A stretch of 64,000 nucleotides of DNA from Coffea arabica (GCF_036785885.1 NC_092317.1:5458501-5522500); one strand, 5' to 3'; positions 47,801 through 61,011 are shown, counted from the first letter of the stretch. The notes: generated from the letters alone by a model not told the origin. Made by a program: numbers and translations.

Positions 47801-50295
47801 GGAGGAATAGAAATCATCAAGGTTTAGCAGCTGCAATAATCAAGCTCTGGGAAAAAAGTTTAATTGTGAAAATTGCTGTGAAGCGTGGAATACAAAATAC
47901 TAACAACAAATTGATGGCTGATGAGTTGAAGGTATGACACAAACTTTTTAGCTTGTTTAGTAATTTCGTGTCTTTTCTTTTGTGTTCCTTGCCTTTCCCT
48001 TTTCCTGAGCATCTTGTATAACTCGGTGTAAAATGGGTAAAGAAACACTATCCAAGATGGGTGAAACTAACTTAGCTTAAACTTGTACCATATCAAACAG
48101 GGGAAGGACAGTTTATAGAAAATTACTACCTCATTTTCTTCATGTTAGTATAGCACACCACTGGAACTGCTTCATGGTTCGATTTAATTTTTAACTATGG
48201 AAAAAATGGTTTAGTGATCAGCGTGCCATACATGTATAATTGATTGGGAAGGTAGAAAAAAATGGGTACTCTTTTGGAGATGGTCAATGTGAAAATTTTG
48301 GGGTATATTGACTGTTGAACTGGTTTGCAGAGTTTAACTGGAGGGGTTTTGCTGCTAAGAAACAAATATTACATAGTCATGTATAGGGGTAAAGATTTCC
48401 TGCCCCCAAGTGTAGCTACTGCTTTAGCAGAAAGACAGGAGATGACAAAACAATCACAAACTGTTGAAGAGGAAGCTAAGATTGGACCAAGCAACACAGC
48501 ACCAGTGGGTCAGGGTGGAGAACTACTTGCTGGTACTTTGGCAGAGTTTTATGAGGCTCAAGCCAGGTGGGGAAGAGAAATATCTAGTCAAGACCGTGAG
48601 ATGATGATAGAGGAAGCATCCAGAGCAAAGACAGCCAGGGTAGTCAAGCGACTGGAACATAAATTAGCCATTGTAAGTGTGCCATTCAAATATGGCATTT
48701 TTTTGAGAATGCATGTATCTGTCTCTGTCTTCAATTATCATTTTTTAATGGGACATCCGTGTCTTAGATCATGTTAGAACAAGGAAATGGGAAACTGCTA
48801 TAGTAGAAGGTCAGAACAGAAAAGTTGATTTCCAATTCAAATGGGGCTTGGACCCAAATAAGAAAGACATCACTTGCTACATTTTGGAATAAGGTGACTG
48901 AAGTATGGGTGCTACTGGACTCGTGAATTTTGTTCTTGATTGCTGTTCAGGGATTTGTATTGTTGCTGACTGTTTATTGCAATCGTTAGCTCCTAGATTC
49001 TTTGAAGTTAGTTTAGCACATTAGTGGCTCTCTGTATCTATTGATAAAGGTTCTTGCATGTGTCCACAGGCCCAAGCCAAGAAGCTCAAAGCAGAGAGAT
49101 TATTAGCTAAGATGGTGTCATCCTGGATTCCAGCTGATCCAGATGATGACCAGGAAACGATTACAGATGAGGAACGGGTTATGTTTCGTAGGGTTGGTTT
49201 AAGAATGAAGGCATACCTGCCGATTGGTGAGTTTTCATTCTCATCTAATTAACTCAACTAATATGCTTCCAATGCAAAATGAAAGTGGAAAATGCACAAT
49301 CTGATTATGGTCTCTCCTAGGCATTCGTGGTGTCTTTGATGGTGTTATTGAGAACATGCATCTCCATTGGAAACATAGAGAACTAGTAAAGTTGTTATCG
49401 AAAGAAAAGGAACTTGCTTTTGTCGAAGAAACAGCAAGGCTATTGGAATATGAAAGTGGCGGCATACTAGTGGCAATAGAAAGAGTCCCAAAAGGTTATG
49501 TTCTTATATTCTATCGTGGAAAGAATTATCGAAGACCCATTAGCCTAAGGCCTAGAAATCTTTTGACAAAGGCAAAAGCTCTGAAGCGGAGAGTGGCTTT
49601 GCAACGCTACGAGGTTTTTCTTCCTCTTTATGTTTCTATTTCTTTTCTTTTTTTTGTGTTGATTTTACCAAATTATTCTCATGATATAGATTGTCAGGTA
49701 CTAGTTGCATCTGAATGATTAATACACTTTTTCTGACTTTGTCTAACACTGTTCAACAGGCCCTTAGTCAGCATATTCGTGAAGTAGAGAACAATATAGA
49801 GCAGATAAAAGGAGAAATTGTAAGTTGTGATTTCATATTCAAATTCATGAAAACAGCTAGAGCTGCTAAACGCACTCACCTTTGTTTGGATTTTGTTGGT
49901 AATCTTCTATATTTTTCTTTTGTTCATTTCAAATTAGCTGAGTGTATGTCGCATTTGACTGCTTATAGGGTGATTCCAAAGAGAAGGAAAGCATTGGAGT
50001 CTCGAATTTGAAGGATCATACCCTGTCTGACCATTTCTCTGAGTTCGCTCATGTGAGTTACTCTATTTCGGACGTCGTGAATGTTTTGTATTTGCAAGGG
50101 GAATCCACTATTGGCCTCTGTTGTTTGAAGGATCATACCCTGTCTGAATTGTATTGTTTAAACATAATGCAGGGTGAAGGTGAGGCTTCTATGGAGGTTT
50201 CTGATGTTGATGAACGTGATGCTGATGAAGATGGAGACCTTGAGTGGGAGGATGATGAGGATTCTGATGTTTCTACTATGGAGGACTTTGATTAG
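44878..50295 (+). CDS. Plastid CRM-domain RNA-binding protein (EMB1865-like)
   Basis: A chloroplast protein of the CRS1-YhbY family, members of which help splice plastid group II introns. Nine exons: 44878-45738, 47249-47711, 47801-47931, 48331-48672, 49070-49226, 49321-49613, 49760-49819, 49969-50052, 50173-50295. Phases join, giving 837 aa (Arabidopsis EMB1865 is about 848). The first 55 residues are rich in Ser/Pro/Thr and poor in acidic residues, a likely transit peptide. Three CRM domains are visible: about 218-313 ([15 protein letters not shown]), 420-512 ([31 protein letters not shown]) and 630-725 ([32 protein letters not shown]). The tail is very acidic ([15 protein letters not shown]). 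Intron 1 is long (1510 bp). The last two junctions are less certain because of a local duplication in intron 8. Knockout of the Arabidopsis gene is embryo-lethal, hence the name. Confidence 0.95.
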
Positions 50296-52143
50296 GCATC
50301 AAGTGTGGATTCCCTTAATTCTTTCAAGCGGCATCAAGTGAGAGGAGGCAATCTGGGAACTCTCCTGTTGAGGTAATCCATGGATTTGAAGTTTCTCAGT
50401 CTATATTTGGTTAGCTGAGAAATTAAATAGGTTCTTTTCGAAGATGGACTGGTTGTACATGTTACTCCATAGTGCTTGTGTGGATAAAACAGTGTCTTTT
50501 ATCATACAAGTAGTTCCTGTTAGCCATCATGCTGCAGGTTTAACAATGAATATAATCTTTGTCATGCATTACCATCTATTGGAAGCATTGGCTTCTGCAA
50601 TACTGAAGTCATGATCATTAGACACCTCTTGGATAAGGAGGAAATTTGATGATAAAAAAGAAAATAAATTTTGATCAACAAGTGGAACAGAAGATAGTGT
50701 TTAACTAGAGCCATTCGTATATTTATTGTCCTTTATGTATAGATTTCTACTTGTGTACTGCCTGTCACATGAGGTACTAATCTTCAAACTTGAATCGTTT
50801 ATGCATGAGTTACAGTTGCCAGTATATGCTTGAAAGCTCCAACTTTTTCAAATTGCTTGCATGAGTGTGACTATGATGGAATCATCATGAAAAAAATTTC
50901 AGGGCATCTATAGCACTTTCTTGGTGGTGGTAAACTAACTTGTTTTATGCAGTTATAAAACTCACTTGTTTCTTCATTGCAGGTTGATGTACAGAACATC
51001 CTTGTATCGCATCCTTGGTGGTGGTAAACTAACGCGTCCAAGATAACTGAGAATGTTGGAATGACAGCTGATCCAATGTTGAGAAAGTCATCATGATAGC
51101 GAAGTTATTCTAAATGAAGGGTTCTGATGCCATTATATTTAGCAATGAATGCTAATCCTGTATGTACTGTACAAGTGCTATTTGTCTCAAAATTTTCTTG
51201 TGGAGGTAATTTGTCCTCCAACCTCAATTTTGAAATAATCTTGTCACAGCCAAATCTTATGGAGGTTCCACCTGCATGGTTTTGGAATTGATGACATCAT
51301 AAATGCATCGTTCCTTAGATTGTAAATTCCATTAGTGAATACATTGGCATTGTAATCACTTTCCATCTTCATAATTACATGAGAGAAACTTCCATTTGAA
51401 TGATTAGAGCTGTTTTAATTCAGGATTGTTAAGAGTCTTAGTGGATAGTGAACAGACGTCCAGATGTTACCGTTAAGTCGGTACTATGATCGTCTGGAAC
51501 TTAATATATATGCATTCGGGAGTTTAGAGAAAAATATTGAGGTGAAAGAAAAGTGTGAGAACATCGAAGAGTGAGAGCAGGACAATGAAAATCAGAATGG
51601 ATAAATAAGATTATGCGAAACAAGTCAGATGGAGAGGATGATGATTTAATGAATGTCTCAGCCATTTGCTGTAAAAATGGACCTTGGGGCAGGAATGGTC
51701 ATTCTGAATCTCTGATGACTGTCCTTCAAAGGTTCATGATCATAATTGGCTTAAAAAAAAAATTCTGAGGCTCAAATGATTACATGTGCATCATTTTTAC
51801 ACACTATGTAAGATTCACAAAAATTTGTTCTATCTTTAATTTGTGTTCAAAGTGAATTAAAACCTGAAAACATGAATGTACATCTTGTGAAATTACATAA
51901 AAATCAGCAGAAACAGTTGACCTGAAAACCATTTATGTCCTTGTCCATAAAAATGTAATAACTTTTTCTGATGCATAAAATAAGACAAAATGAAACGATA
52001 ATATACATATGCCAGACATTTGACAACAGCATTGTTTCTCCATGCCATATATTGATTGATAAATAGCCTAACGAACAGCTAGAGACGCCACTAGTTGGCA
52101 AAATCACAAAGAGCACGATCTAATGCTTCTATCAAGAAAGCTC
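50296..52143. other. Convergent 3' intergenic region
   Basis: Lies between the CRM (+) and ESP1 (-) genes. The first part is probably 3' UTR of the CRM gene. The words ttggtggtggtaaactaac occur twice, near 50921 and 51018. No further gene seen. Confidence 0.55.
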
Positions 52144-55100
52144 TTATGGACGCAGCATTTGCTGCAACTGCAACACTTGATTCCTCTGTTCCGGAGGCAG
52201 CTGGTTAATCTGCTCTGGAGTGAGGCTCATGACCTGTTGAAGTAAGGCCTTTTCCATCTCAGGCGTCAACTGCACAATCATCACCAGTATATATTAGTGC
52301 CTTCAAAAAGGGTGGCGCAACCATGTTTGACCAAAACTCATGCACAAAATGAAATTCAAAAAGGCTGGATAAGCTACCGAAGGAGGTCGAGGCTGCTGAT
52401 TGCCTGGGCCCATTTGGCCAGGGAATTGTGGTGGTCCTGAAAGCTGTGCCGCAGAAGCACTCTCTTGTTTCATTCCAGGAATCCAAGGAGATCCCCTATC
52501 AGCTTGATTGGAGCTTGCAATTTGATTGAAGTCCGTCCCTAATTGTGAGCTTCCAACCTATAAACGTTCAAGGATAAAGTATCAGGAAGCGATGCAGCAT
52601 CTCCTTTGTCAAAACCTAAGAATTGCATTAACTGCAAAAATGTGGTGGGCAAATTTAACTTTTTCAAGTGATTGATAGTGAACAAATTACTAAAACCCAG
52701 GCATCGAAATGAAACCACTGTACAAAGCATGTCAACCCAGAAAATCGAGCATCAAAAGCTGTACCTGATATAGTGGCTGTAATGGGGCCTGAATTGGATG
52801 TGGAGGTTGTCCCTGCAGAAATGAATGCCCAGGTCCAGCTGGAGGTCTTGTGCCTGACTGAGATTAAAAACATCAGACAAGTTAAGCTTTTAGAAACTAA
52901 GATTCTTTTTAAGTAAGACATCAAAAACTAAGTTTCTTTAACCTCAAAACATAAGTTCCCAACTTACATGATAGACAGGTTGGGAAGGATGCAGCTGAGG
53001 TGCACTAGAATGCTGAAAACCCACGTTTAATCCCATCTGGGATTGACCTTGATGAGGGAACCCGGGCATTGGAGGCCTTTGTTGTGTTGGTAATGGAGGT
53101 TGTAGTGGGGGAAGATGTGATACGCTAGTAGTCTGCATTGGCTGCTGCAGCTGGTTAGAGGCTGAGGGAATCGGTGCTTGTAGGTGTGAAGGTGGCTGAG
53201 CAGCAGCATGATGTGGAAGATGAGACATATTAGGTAGTTGAGAGGATTGACGTATGGGCATTTGTGTCGGTTGGGTAGCAATATGTCCCTTTGGCTGCTG
53301 TGTGGACTGTGAGGGATGTGATGGAAAGGATGGAGGTTGAAGATTTGAAGGAAGAACAGAAGCTGAAGATACTGTAGTTGCTGGCAGGTTCTGCTCCTGC
53401 TTTATATTTGGCTCCTGCTTTATTGTTGGTCCTGGAACTGGTGAAGAAGTCTGGATATTTGACTGCTGAATCGGTGATTTTGATGGCTGAGGATTTTGTG
53501 ATGCTGCTGGCTGGACATTTGGGATCTAGAAGCAATGAAATGATCACTAAAACGCAGCACAGTTATATTATGTCAAAAAGTATAATTTGAACAAGATTCC
53601 AAAAACAAGCAAATAAACAAACAAAACACATACCGCTTGTGGGGGCTGCACCATTCCAAGCATAATTTGTGCCTGAAAAAGAACTTTGTCAATAGCAAAA
53701 CAGGCAGCTTAACAGACAATCCATGACTTTCAATATCAAATACTAAACAAATTCAACCAAGCATCAATACAAGTTGAGTTCTAACTCCATTAAATTCAGC
53801 TAAATGAAAATGACCGAAAAGAACTATCTTGCTGGATAATGCTCCGTGAAGAGCTTCTCAGATTGTTTTAGAAAATGACCAGGACTTATATTTTCTTTGC
53901 TAGGTCCTAACCTCCAAGCTATCAAATCTTGGCCTAAAGCAAAACTAGTGATATCTATTCCCTCAAAAGAAAAAAAAAAGAATTGGTGATATCTATACTA
54001 GTACATGATGACAGTCCTCAAGAGGCTGGCATCCTGTCCACCACCTACCATCCAAAAAGGAAAAGAAAAATGTTTCCATAATTTACAAGGGGAAGTACAT
54101 TTGCATAGTAGAGAAGCTAGACCGGAAGGTGAATACAATTGAACATTTTGAACTTCAAAGACCATGATCTTTTTAGAGAATATGTTGTAGCTAGAGTCCC
54201 ACAAAAGAAAAAAAGCAATTACCTCACTTGTGACTAAAGTCTCTACAAAATTTTAGTATCCAGTAAGTTGGATAAGAACTTCAAAATAGTCTAAATTTGT
54301 AACACTAATATCACCATGACTTTATAGACACCAATTAATGACACAAAAATATAAATCTCATGGTAGCGGAAGGAGAGTAGAGATTAGCTAAAGGTGAAAG
54401 CCAGAATTGAAATTAGCCACGGTACAGGTAAAGTATCTAAGGCCAACTAAACCGCCAAGCTCAAGTTTACATAAAGATATCAGGACTGTTAACTAAGAAA
54501 AGAGCGGCAAAATTATAATAACCTGAAGCTAATGAAAACAAACAACTCACTTAATACCTTAATCCACACATTTTCCCGTCCTAAATAGTTCTTTCAAAAC
54601 CTAAATTCTAACTTGCAGGAACCATTTCACAATCCTAGAAGACGGTTACTATCAATCATGTAGTAATTTTTATATTTTTCTCAGGGGATGAGTAGAACAT
54701 ACAGTTCCTCCCAAAAAAGAAGGGGAAAAATCTTTCCAGATATACTTCTAAGGCTCCGTTTTGTGGAAAAAAAATAATAATAATAAATTGACCTGTTAAC
54801 AACCTATTTCAGAGAAGCAATTGCAGAGCCAAAACGCTAAAACCCACTGTCAAACAAAAACTGCCTACCCCCAATTTACGCAAACAGTGATTCTGCAACC
54901 ACTGACTATCAAGAATCCAATTTGACAAAACGCTGCCCCAAAATGGCCCTTGCTCTTAGATTCACAGATTACCGTGAAAAGACTAAACTTTTTTTTCCAT
55001 AAAAGCTATTCCCAGTTTCTACAGTGATATTCAAGGATATAACAGTTCACTTTCAATCTTTAACCCTACGAACAGTGATCTGGACCCCAAAACGAATTTT

Positions 55101-55534
55101 TTTTTTAAATAACACTCAAAAAATAAGACACAATGATACCCAACAGACAAAACTTTTATATTAAAAAATGTTCAAATTAATCAGTACCTGAAAGAGGGCT
55201 CTAGTGAGAACCGGATTTTGGATTAGGATTTGTCTCGCTTGTTGCTGGTTCTGTTCAATTAATTGCTGCAGAAATTTAAAAAAAAATCCCGTTACCAAAA
55301 ATCAATAAAAAAATAAAATTCTATCCAAAGAATTTTTCTGTAATGAAAGAAAATCCAAAAAGCAATTCAAGATTCAGTTCATCCAAGACTCAGTTCATGA
55401 TATGTTTAGAGAAAGAGCAAATCTTTTCTTTTTTCTTTTACCTTCATCTGAGACATTATATCATAAAGTTGATTCTTCGACATTCCGGCGAGGTTCGCCG
55501 ATATGCCGTCGCCGGGCACCTGCTTTCCCGCCAT
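52144..55534 (-). CDS. ESP1, CstF64-like protein lacking the RRM
   Basis: A nuclear mRNA 3' end-processing factor related to cleavage stimulation factor CstF64. Seven exons on the minus strand: 55442-55534, 55188-55265, 53634-53672, 52968-53525, 52765-52857, 52378-52557, 52144-52269. All are multiples of three and phase 0, giving 388 aa. The N terminus carries the hinge domain (about 14-75: LAGMSKNQLYDIMSQMK, QARQILIQNPVLTRALFQ), which in CstF64 binds CstF77/symplekin. The middle is Pro/Gln/Ser-rich and disordered. The C terminus (about 348-388: LTPEMEKALLQQVMSLTPEQ ... LQLQQMLRP) is the conserved CstF64 C-terminal helical domain. The RRM that starts true CstF64 is missing, and the ATG precedes the hinge directly, as in Arabidopsis ESP1 (At1g73840, Enhanced Silencing Phenotype 1). 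Tail-to-tail with the CRM gene. Confidence 0.94.
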
Positions 55535-55703
55535 TGACAAGGCAGTGATATCGGTTTTCCCTTTCTGTTCGCCTTTTTCTTCTGTTTCGTTCTTTGAGTA
55601 AGTGCGATTGAGGAAGAGGAGACTGAATAGGGATGGTAATAATGGGTTGTATATTTAATCTAGGCCTGTTTTGTCCTGTGAAAGTAAATGTCCACAACTT
55701 ATA

Positions 55704-55730
55704 AGCCCATCAGTTAAGGGCTCGGGCCCA
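55704..55730 (-). promoter_or_regulatory. Site II-type TGGGCY elements upstream of ESP1
   Basis: On the minus strand, TGGGCT (55704-55709) and TGGGCC (55725-55730) lie 170-200 bp upstream of the start codon. Such TGGGCY motifs are TCP-binding site II elements common in promoters of constitutively expressed plant genes. Function inferred. Confidence 0.4.
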
Positions 55731-55734
55731 TATT

Positions 55735-56979
55735 AAATTGAACTAGAGCCTACTGGACCATAATTAGCGGATTTTGGGCTGTTTCATTTCTTCTGGAGCC
55801 AACTCGATTGCATTAAAATATTAAATTCTCATGTTTAATTCTCAGGCATTTTTTTTTTTTTTACACTTAAGGGACAAAAAAAAAAGACAAATCTAGAGGT
55901 TAGATTTTTTTTTTCTCTTGACTTGTCGTTTGCTACTTTGTCTTTAGACTATGTTATTGTATCAGTAATAATTGAAACAATACTAAACCAAATCAAACTT
56001 TTTCAACCCCAATACTTGAAAACTAGCATTGCAATACTTTTTGAACAATGAATGGAATATGGATGCGACCCCCATTGAAATGGAGCAGCTGAAATACTGA
56101 AGATGAAAATCATTGAATTGTCAGTTTTATGTATTGTTTTTATCTCCCGACACCATTGAGAGACTTTAGTAAGTTTCTTGATTGGCTGTAATTGATAAGA
56201 AATAGGGAGAAAGTGGTCAAGAAAAGATTAAGAGTGCCAGCATACTCAAAGGGTGCATTTCCAGCCTTTGGTGCACGGATGGAAAAAAAAAAAAGGAAAA
56301 AAATTTAGTCTCCCTTTTAATAGATAATTCTTACAGATGAAATGATAGTATGATATCGGACAAAGGGCCACGACTATCAAGGAAGGAATCAAATGAGAAG
56401 ATTCATATCCCAGATCAATTGAGTCTAAAAGACCCTTTTATCTCGTTGATGAAAATGTAAAAGACCCTTTTTGTGATGGAGTTTTTTAACTCCTGTACTT
56501 TGAATGCATGATCTTCATCTAAATATGGTCGTGAAATCTTGTTAAGACCATGTTAATCACGCCCATGCAACATTGGCTTCTTCGAAAGCATGATTCATGA
56601 TTTCATACGGTTCATAGAATCTATATGGGACTCTGCATGAGAAGGAGAATTATATATACTGCATAACTTTAAGTCGACAAATAGTTTGGAGTTTCATGTT
56701 AATGGGTTCTTACACTTTACAATGGAAATTGACGATTGAGGATGCTTGATCTTCTGACGAAAATAAGTACGACAATGACTAGGGATTTTCCCCAGTTCAT
56801 CACTTCTTGACCTAAGTAGACTGCACATATTATTAACGCTATCGAACTTATTCAACGTATGATCCACCTTTTTCTTGATGCCTTGCCAGTTGCAATAATC
56901 GTCTTGGATCCACGGAGCATCGGATACGATAATAAACTAACCAACACTAATTTTACAAGCAGTTAGTCAGTTAGGCACC
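55735..56979. other. Intergenic between NAC and ESP1 genes
   Basis: Contains upstream sequence of ESP1 and the 3' flank of the NAC gene. T-rich and A-rich runs near 55846-55862 and 56282-56296. No gene seen. Confidence 0.6.
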
Positions 56980-57905
56980 TCACCAAATGTTGGAGTCCAA
57001 ATTAAATGGTTGCTCCTGCGATTGTTGCTGCACAGAATGATGATCTAAAACCCTATTAGACGAGGAAGAAGCCGCCAGATGCGAGCTAAAATCATTTCCA
57101 AACTGATTAGAAATCATCCCTTGTGGCATAAATGAGTAATCGGTACTGGCTGTTGTTGCTTCCCTGGGCTGATAATTCCTCATCTGCAGCGCCCTCAGAA
57201 GCAAAGGGGCACTCATTGCAAGATTAGCAGTACTTAGTAAGCTAGGAGAAGGCCAAGAAGAGAGTGATGGGAGAGCATTTGCTGCATCTCTTATTGCTGC
57301 CCAGTTGATAGCATTGTTGAGATTGTCAGTGGAGAAAGTTTGTGGAGAAATGTTGCTGAAGATCCCATTTGCTGAATTAACTGCTAAGGTACTAAAATTT
57401 GGAAGCTCGATATCTCCTAATTCATTTGCAAATGTGTTGGTATCACAAGGAGATTCTAGTGATTGTGGTGAGGATGGTGCTGCTTGTGGTTTCTTCACTG
57501 TTGCACTCTTCTGGAAAACCCTACAAACCACCCATTCCTCCTGTGCAAAACATATTTGTAGATATTAGCTGTATACAGATTAACTCAATATAAACATAGT
57601 TGTAACTAATTATAAGCAAACACTTTAAAAAAATTTGTAATTAAGCATGCACTTAACTAATTATAGTTGTAACTCACTTAAAAGAACTTGTAATTGCTAG
57701 ACGCTTATAAGCAAGCACTTTAACTAATTATACTTGTAACTCACTTAAAAAAGAGTTGTAACTACTAGAAGCCAATCAAATAAGCTAGATTTTTGTGCCC
57801 TAGCCTTTCTGCACAAGATCAGGTCAGGATGCATGAATGAAATGTAAAGGCATTTATGGATCACATCTTTAATTGAACAATAGATGCATCAAATGACTTG
57901 TATAT

Positions 57906-57967
<62 letters not shown>

Positions 57968-59411
57968 TGTACATAATAGAAAAAGGAATGCTCAATGATG
58001 AATATATGGAACTTTATTCTTCTTGGTTTTGGCCTAATGAGTGTAGTTCTCTATTACTACCCAAAGAAAAAAAAAAAAAAAAAGAAGTATAATACTTTAT
58101 TTCACTAAGGAAATTAAATAGCCGAGTTACCTTTGAAGTTTTGAATGCGAGCTTGGTTTCTAGTCTATATTCATGCATGACCCAGTTGGTTTTCTCACCC
58201 TTGGGAGCTCTACCTCTGTAGAAGACAAGGGTTTTCTTCATTCCAACCAAAACACCACCACGAAAGATCTCCTTGTCCTTTCCTGTTGTTTTCCAATAGC
58301 CAGCTTCTGTAGCTCGATTGGTCCGCATTCCTGTTGGGTATTTTCGGTCTCTCAAGCTAAAGAAATACCATTCTTTTTCTCCCATGGAGGCTTTGGCTGT
58401 ACAACATTTAAACCATGCAAACCAAATCCTTAATTTGTGTATATCCTTAATTTGTGAAAGGCAACTAACTATGAATTAGCCTACATGGGTACTTGTAGTA
58501 TCAATTACAATGCATTTTATATCTCATTTCGTTTGCACAAAGTAGCAGGTGACTAAGTATAAGTTGTTTACATTTTCTGTAACACAATTCCTTGTCTCAA
58601 ATTTAAACCGTAGGACCTTTACCCACTATCATCACAAAAAAAAAAATGTAAAGAATTACGAATGAAGGTAAGGCCAAGAACGCTAGGAAGCAAGAAGAGT
58701 GTCAGCTTCTATATGATTATCATTTTACACATAGAATTAGAAGTCAAACTTGTCCCACCTTTTTTTTTTCAAAAAGAAGGTTAAACAACAAGAAAAAAAA
58801 AATTAACAAAGCAGTTTTTGTAAAATATAATTACGCTTTGAAACACAAAATGCCTTCAAAAATGAAAGAAATTCCTTTGACATTTTCTTTCTCTTGCGTG
58901 TACAAGTACGCATACTATTATGCACCAGGATTTCCATCGTTTGACGATGGAATACCATTCAAAAGCTAAGATACGAACAAATATGTTTCAAGAGGGAAAA
59001 AAGGTGCCAATGACACAACATGCAGAAAATTAGATACAACTAGTTAAAAGAACAATCACTAACAAGAATAAATAACTCATAGTAATCTCAGAATTAGTTC
59101 CAAAGGGATGAAAAGGGTGAAAGACATGAAATACTGCAATTGTCTTGCATTCAACTATTAGACAAATGATTTTATTCTTTCAAATTTGAGAATTGGGGAA
59201 AATTAAGTTCTTTTGATTGAGCAAAGGAAACTACTAAACCCTAGCATATTTGGCTACCTGGGAGGTCCCATGGCTCAGACTTGTTGAGATCAACATCAGT
59301 GATCGCTTTTGAGGTGAAACCAAAATCAGAAACCTTGTTGGAAAGATAATAAGTTATGAGCTCTTCATCAGTAGGATGGAACCTGAACCCCGGAGGAAGA
59401 TTTTCCTCCAT
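56980..59411 (-). CDS. NAC transcription factor (NAC058 group)
   Basis: Plant-specific DNA-binding transcription factor. Three exons on the minus strand, the usual NAC structure: 59258-59411, 58131-58396, 56980-57540, giving 326 aa. The NAC domain runs from about 5 to 150: subdomain [21 protein letters not shown] around [15 protein letters not shown] and [18 protein letters not shown] from [20 protein letters not shown] to [10 protein letters not shown], and [12 protein letters not shown]. Introns fall at the conserved positions after EPWDLP and before EEWVV. The C-terminal half is Ser/Asn/Gln-rich, a typical activation region, with no membrane segment. The start [11 protein letters not shown] and the position next to the CRM gene match At3g18400 (NAC058). 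No sequence encoding the miR164-target peptide (EHVxCFS-like) is seen. Confidence 0.95.
57603..57775. repeat. Diverged tandem repeat in NAC intron 2
   Basis: The words cttaactaattata, cttgtaactcacttaaaa and tgctag/actag recur in order about every 75-80 bp, two to three times, giving a small degenerate tandem repeat inside the 590 bp intron. Confidence 0.6.
57909..57964. repeat. TA microsatellite, about 28 units
   Basis: An uninterrupted TA dinucleotide run within NAC intron 2. It is likely to vary in length between individuals. Confidence 0.97.
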
Positions 59412-60035
59412 TTTCTGCCTCCTAGAGAGCTACTAAAAAGAGACCTGTCAGAATCTGCTTTCTTGAAAGCAGTGATGAAAAATGGAAAATTTAACCAAGT
59501 ACGGATGCAGGAGGGGTCGGGTATTAATGGTGCCAGCCTCCGACTTTGTCTTCTATACCGTCATCCTTCAAGAAGAAGCAGCTATTCTTAGTCTTTCTTT
59601 ATTCTGATTATTACAGCTAACATATTGACAAAGATAGTCCAGGAAGATTTTAGATTTTCTATTCTATTGAAATTACAGTTTTGCCACTTGCTGAGGTGAG
59701 CTAAGATGTCCCATTTCCTTATCTGCCATTAGAATTTAGAACTTCGTATTGTCTCCAATAATTGAAATATGGGATATAACTTAGAAGCAATTACCACTAA
59801 CTGACTGCATCAGCAGAAATTCATGAATAAATGGCAACTTTTGTAACCATAATTTAAAATGTGCCCTGTAATGTATATGCATCAGCTGTGTAAAATTTAA
59901 CAGAATCTGCAAATGAAACTATTAAATGCACTCAATATTAGTCCATATCTTGAATAACCCATGATCCATCCTCTTCTTCTTCTTCTTCTTCTTCTTTTTT
60001 AAATTATGGCATATCATATCCTAAGTTTGTCATTT

Positions 60036-60105
60036 ACTTTGTGTACTTTGTGATTAGATGAGTGACGATTACTTTGTGTACTTTGTGATTAGATGAGTGA
60101 CGATT
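60036..60105. repeat. Perfect 35 bp tandem duplication
   Basis: The unit from actttgtgtactttgtgatt through gatgagtgacgatt occurs twice without mismatch (60036-60070 and 60071-60105). Confidence 0.97.
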
Positions 60106-61011
60106 AATTTAGGCTGCAGGGTTGAGTCAGTGTTACATCTAATAGCAGATATTATTCTTCCATAGCATGTCCAACCACCTTCACCCATTTCTACCCACCA
60201 AAAAGTCCGCCTGACCTCATCTCTCCCTCCAATGGGAACAAGGCCGGGCTTCTCTATCAATTCTTAATACACAACAATTAGCAGCCACTTGGCATTTTCC
60301 TAAGTACCTATTAGTGTGTGCTTTGTGCACGTGTATGTTGGTGTGAGATGTGGGTCGTAGAATTGATGATCATGAGCAGAGATCATAGTATGAATGGGGC
60401 CCTTTGGTAAGCTGGCCTTAAAGAAATTTCTTAACGAATTTAATGATTGATTAGGGGTACGTACCTAGGGAGAGAGAGTTGAGTAAAGATATTAATCTCT
60501 TTTGCTACAATCTTTTGTCTTTTGGATGAATGGTTCAAATGGGATATACATCTGATCACATCATTTGTGAATTGTCAAAAGTCATAATATAATGAACTCT
60601 AGCTCTATGGGCATTGCATGGTACAACAATCTTGAATTTTGGTTCACTACGAGGATTATCATCTCTAGCCCTCTACATTGTTTGCATACATGGGATCGAT
60701 GACCAAACGTTATTCAGCGACTACCAAGAAAAGCCATCATGATGATGGTGATTAATCATATGCATCAAAGAAACAAGTTAAAACTATCCCAGGAACCTAA
60801 GGTAGATTAGTTCGCACCAAATCAAATCTTTTGATATAGGGGGCAAAGGTTATTTGAAGTAAGAGTGGTTAAAAATGTTCACCAAACCACAAGACTGTAT
60901 CTAATGCGTCAGTCTTGATTTCAAAGATTTCTATGGTTGCTACTTCAAGCCTTCACATTTTCAATCCTAACAAGAACTTTCATGTACTTCATCTTTAACC
61001 CTCCAACACAA

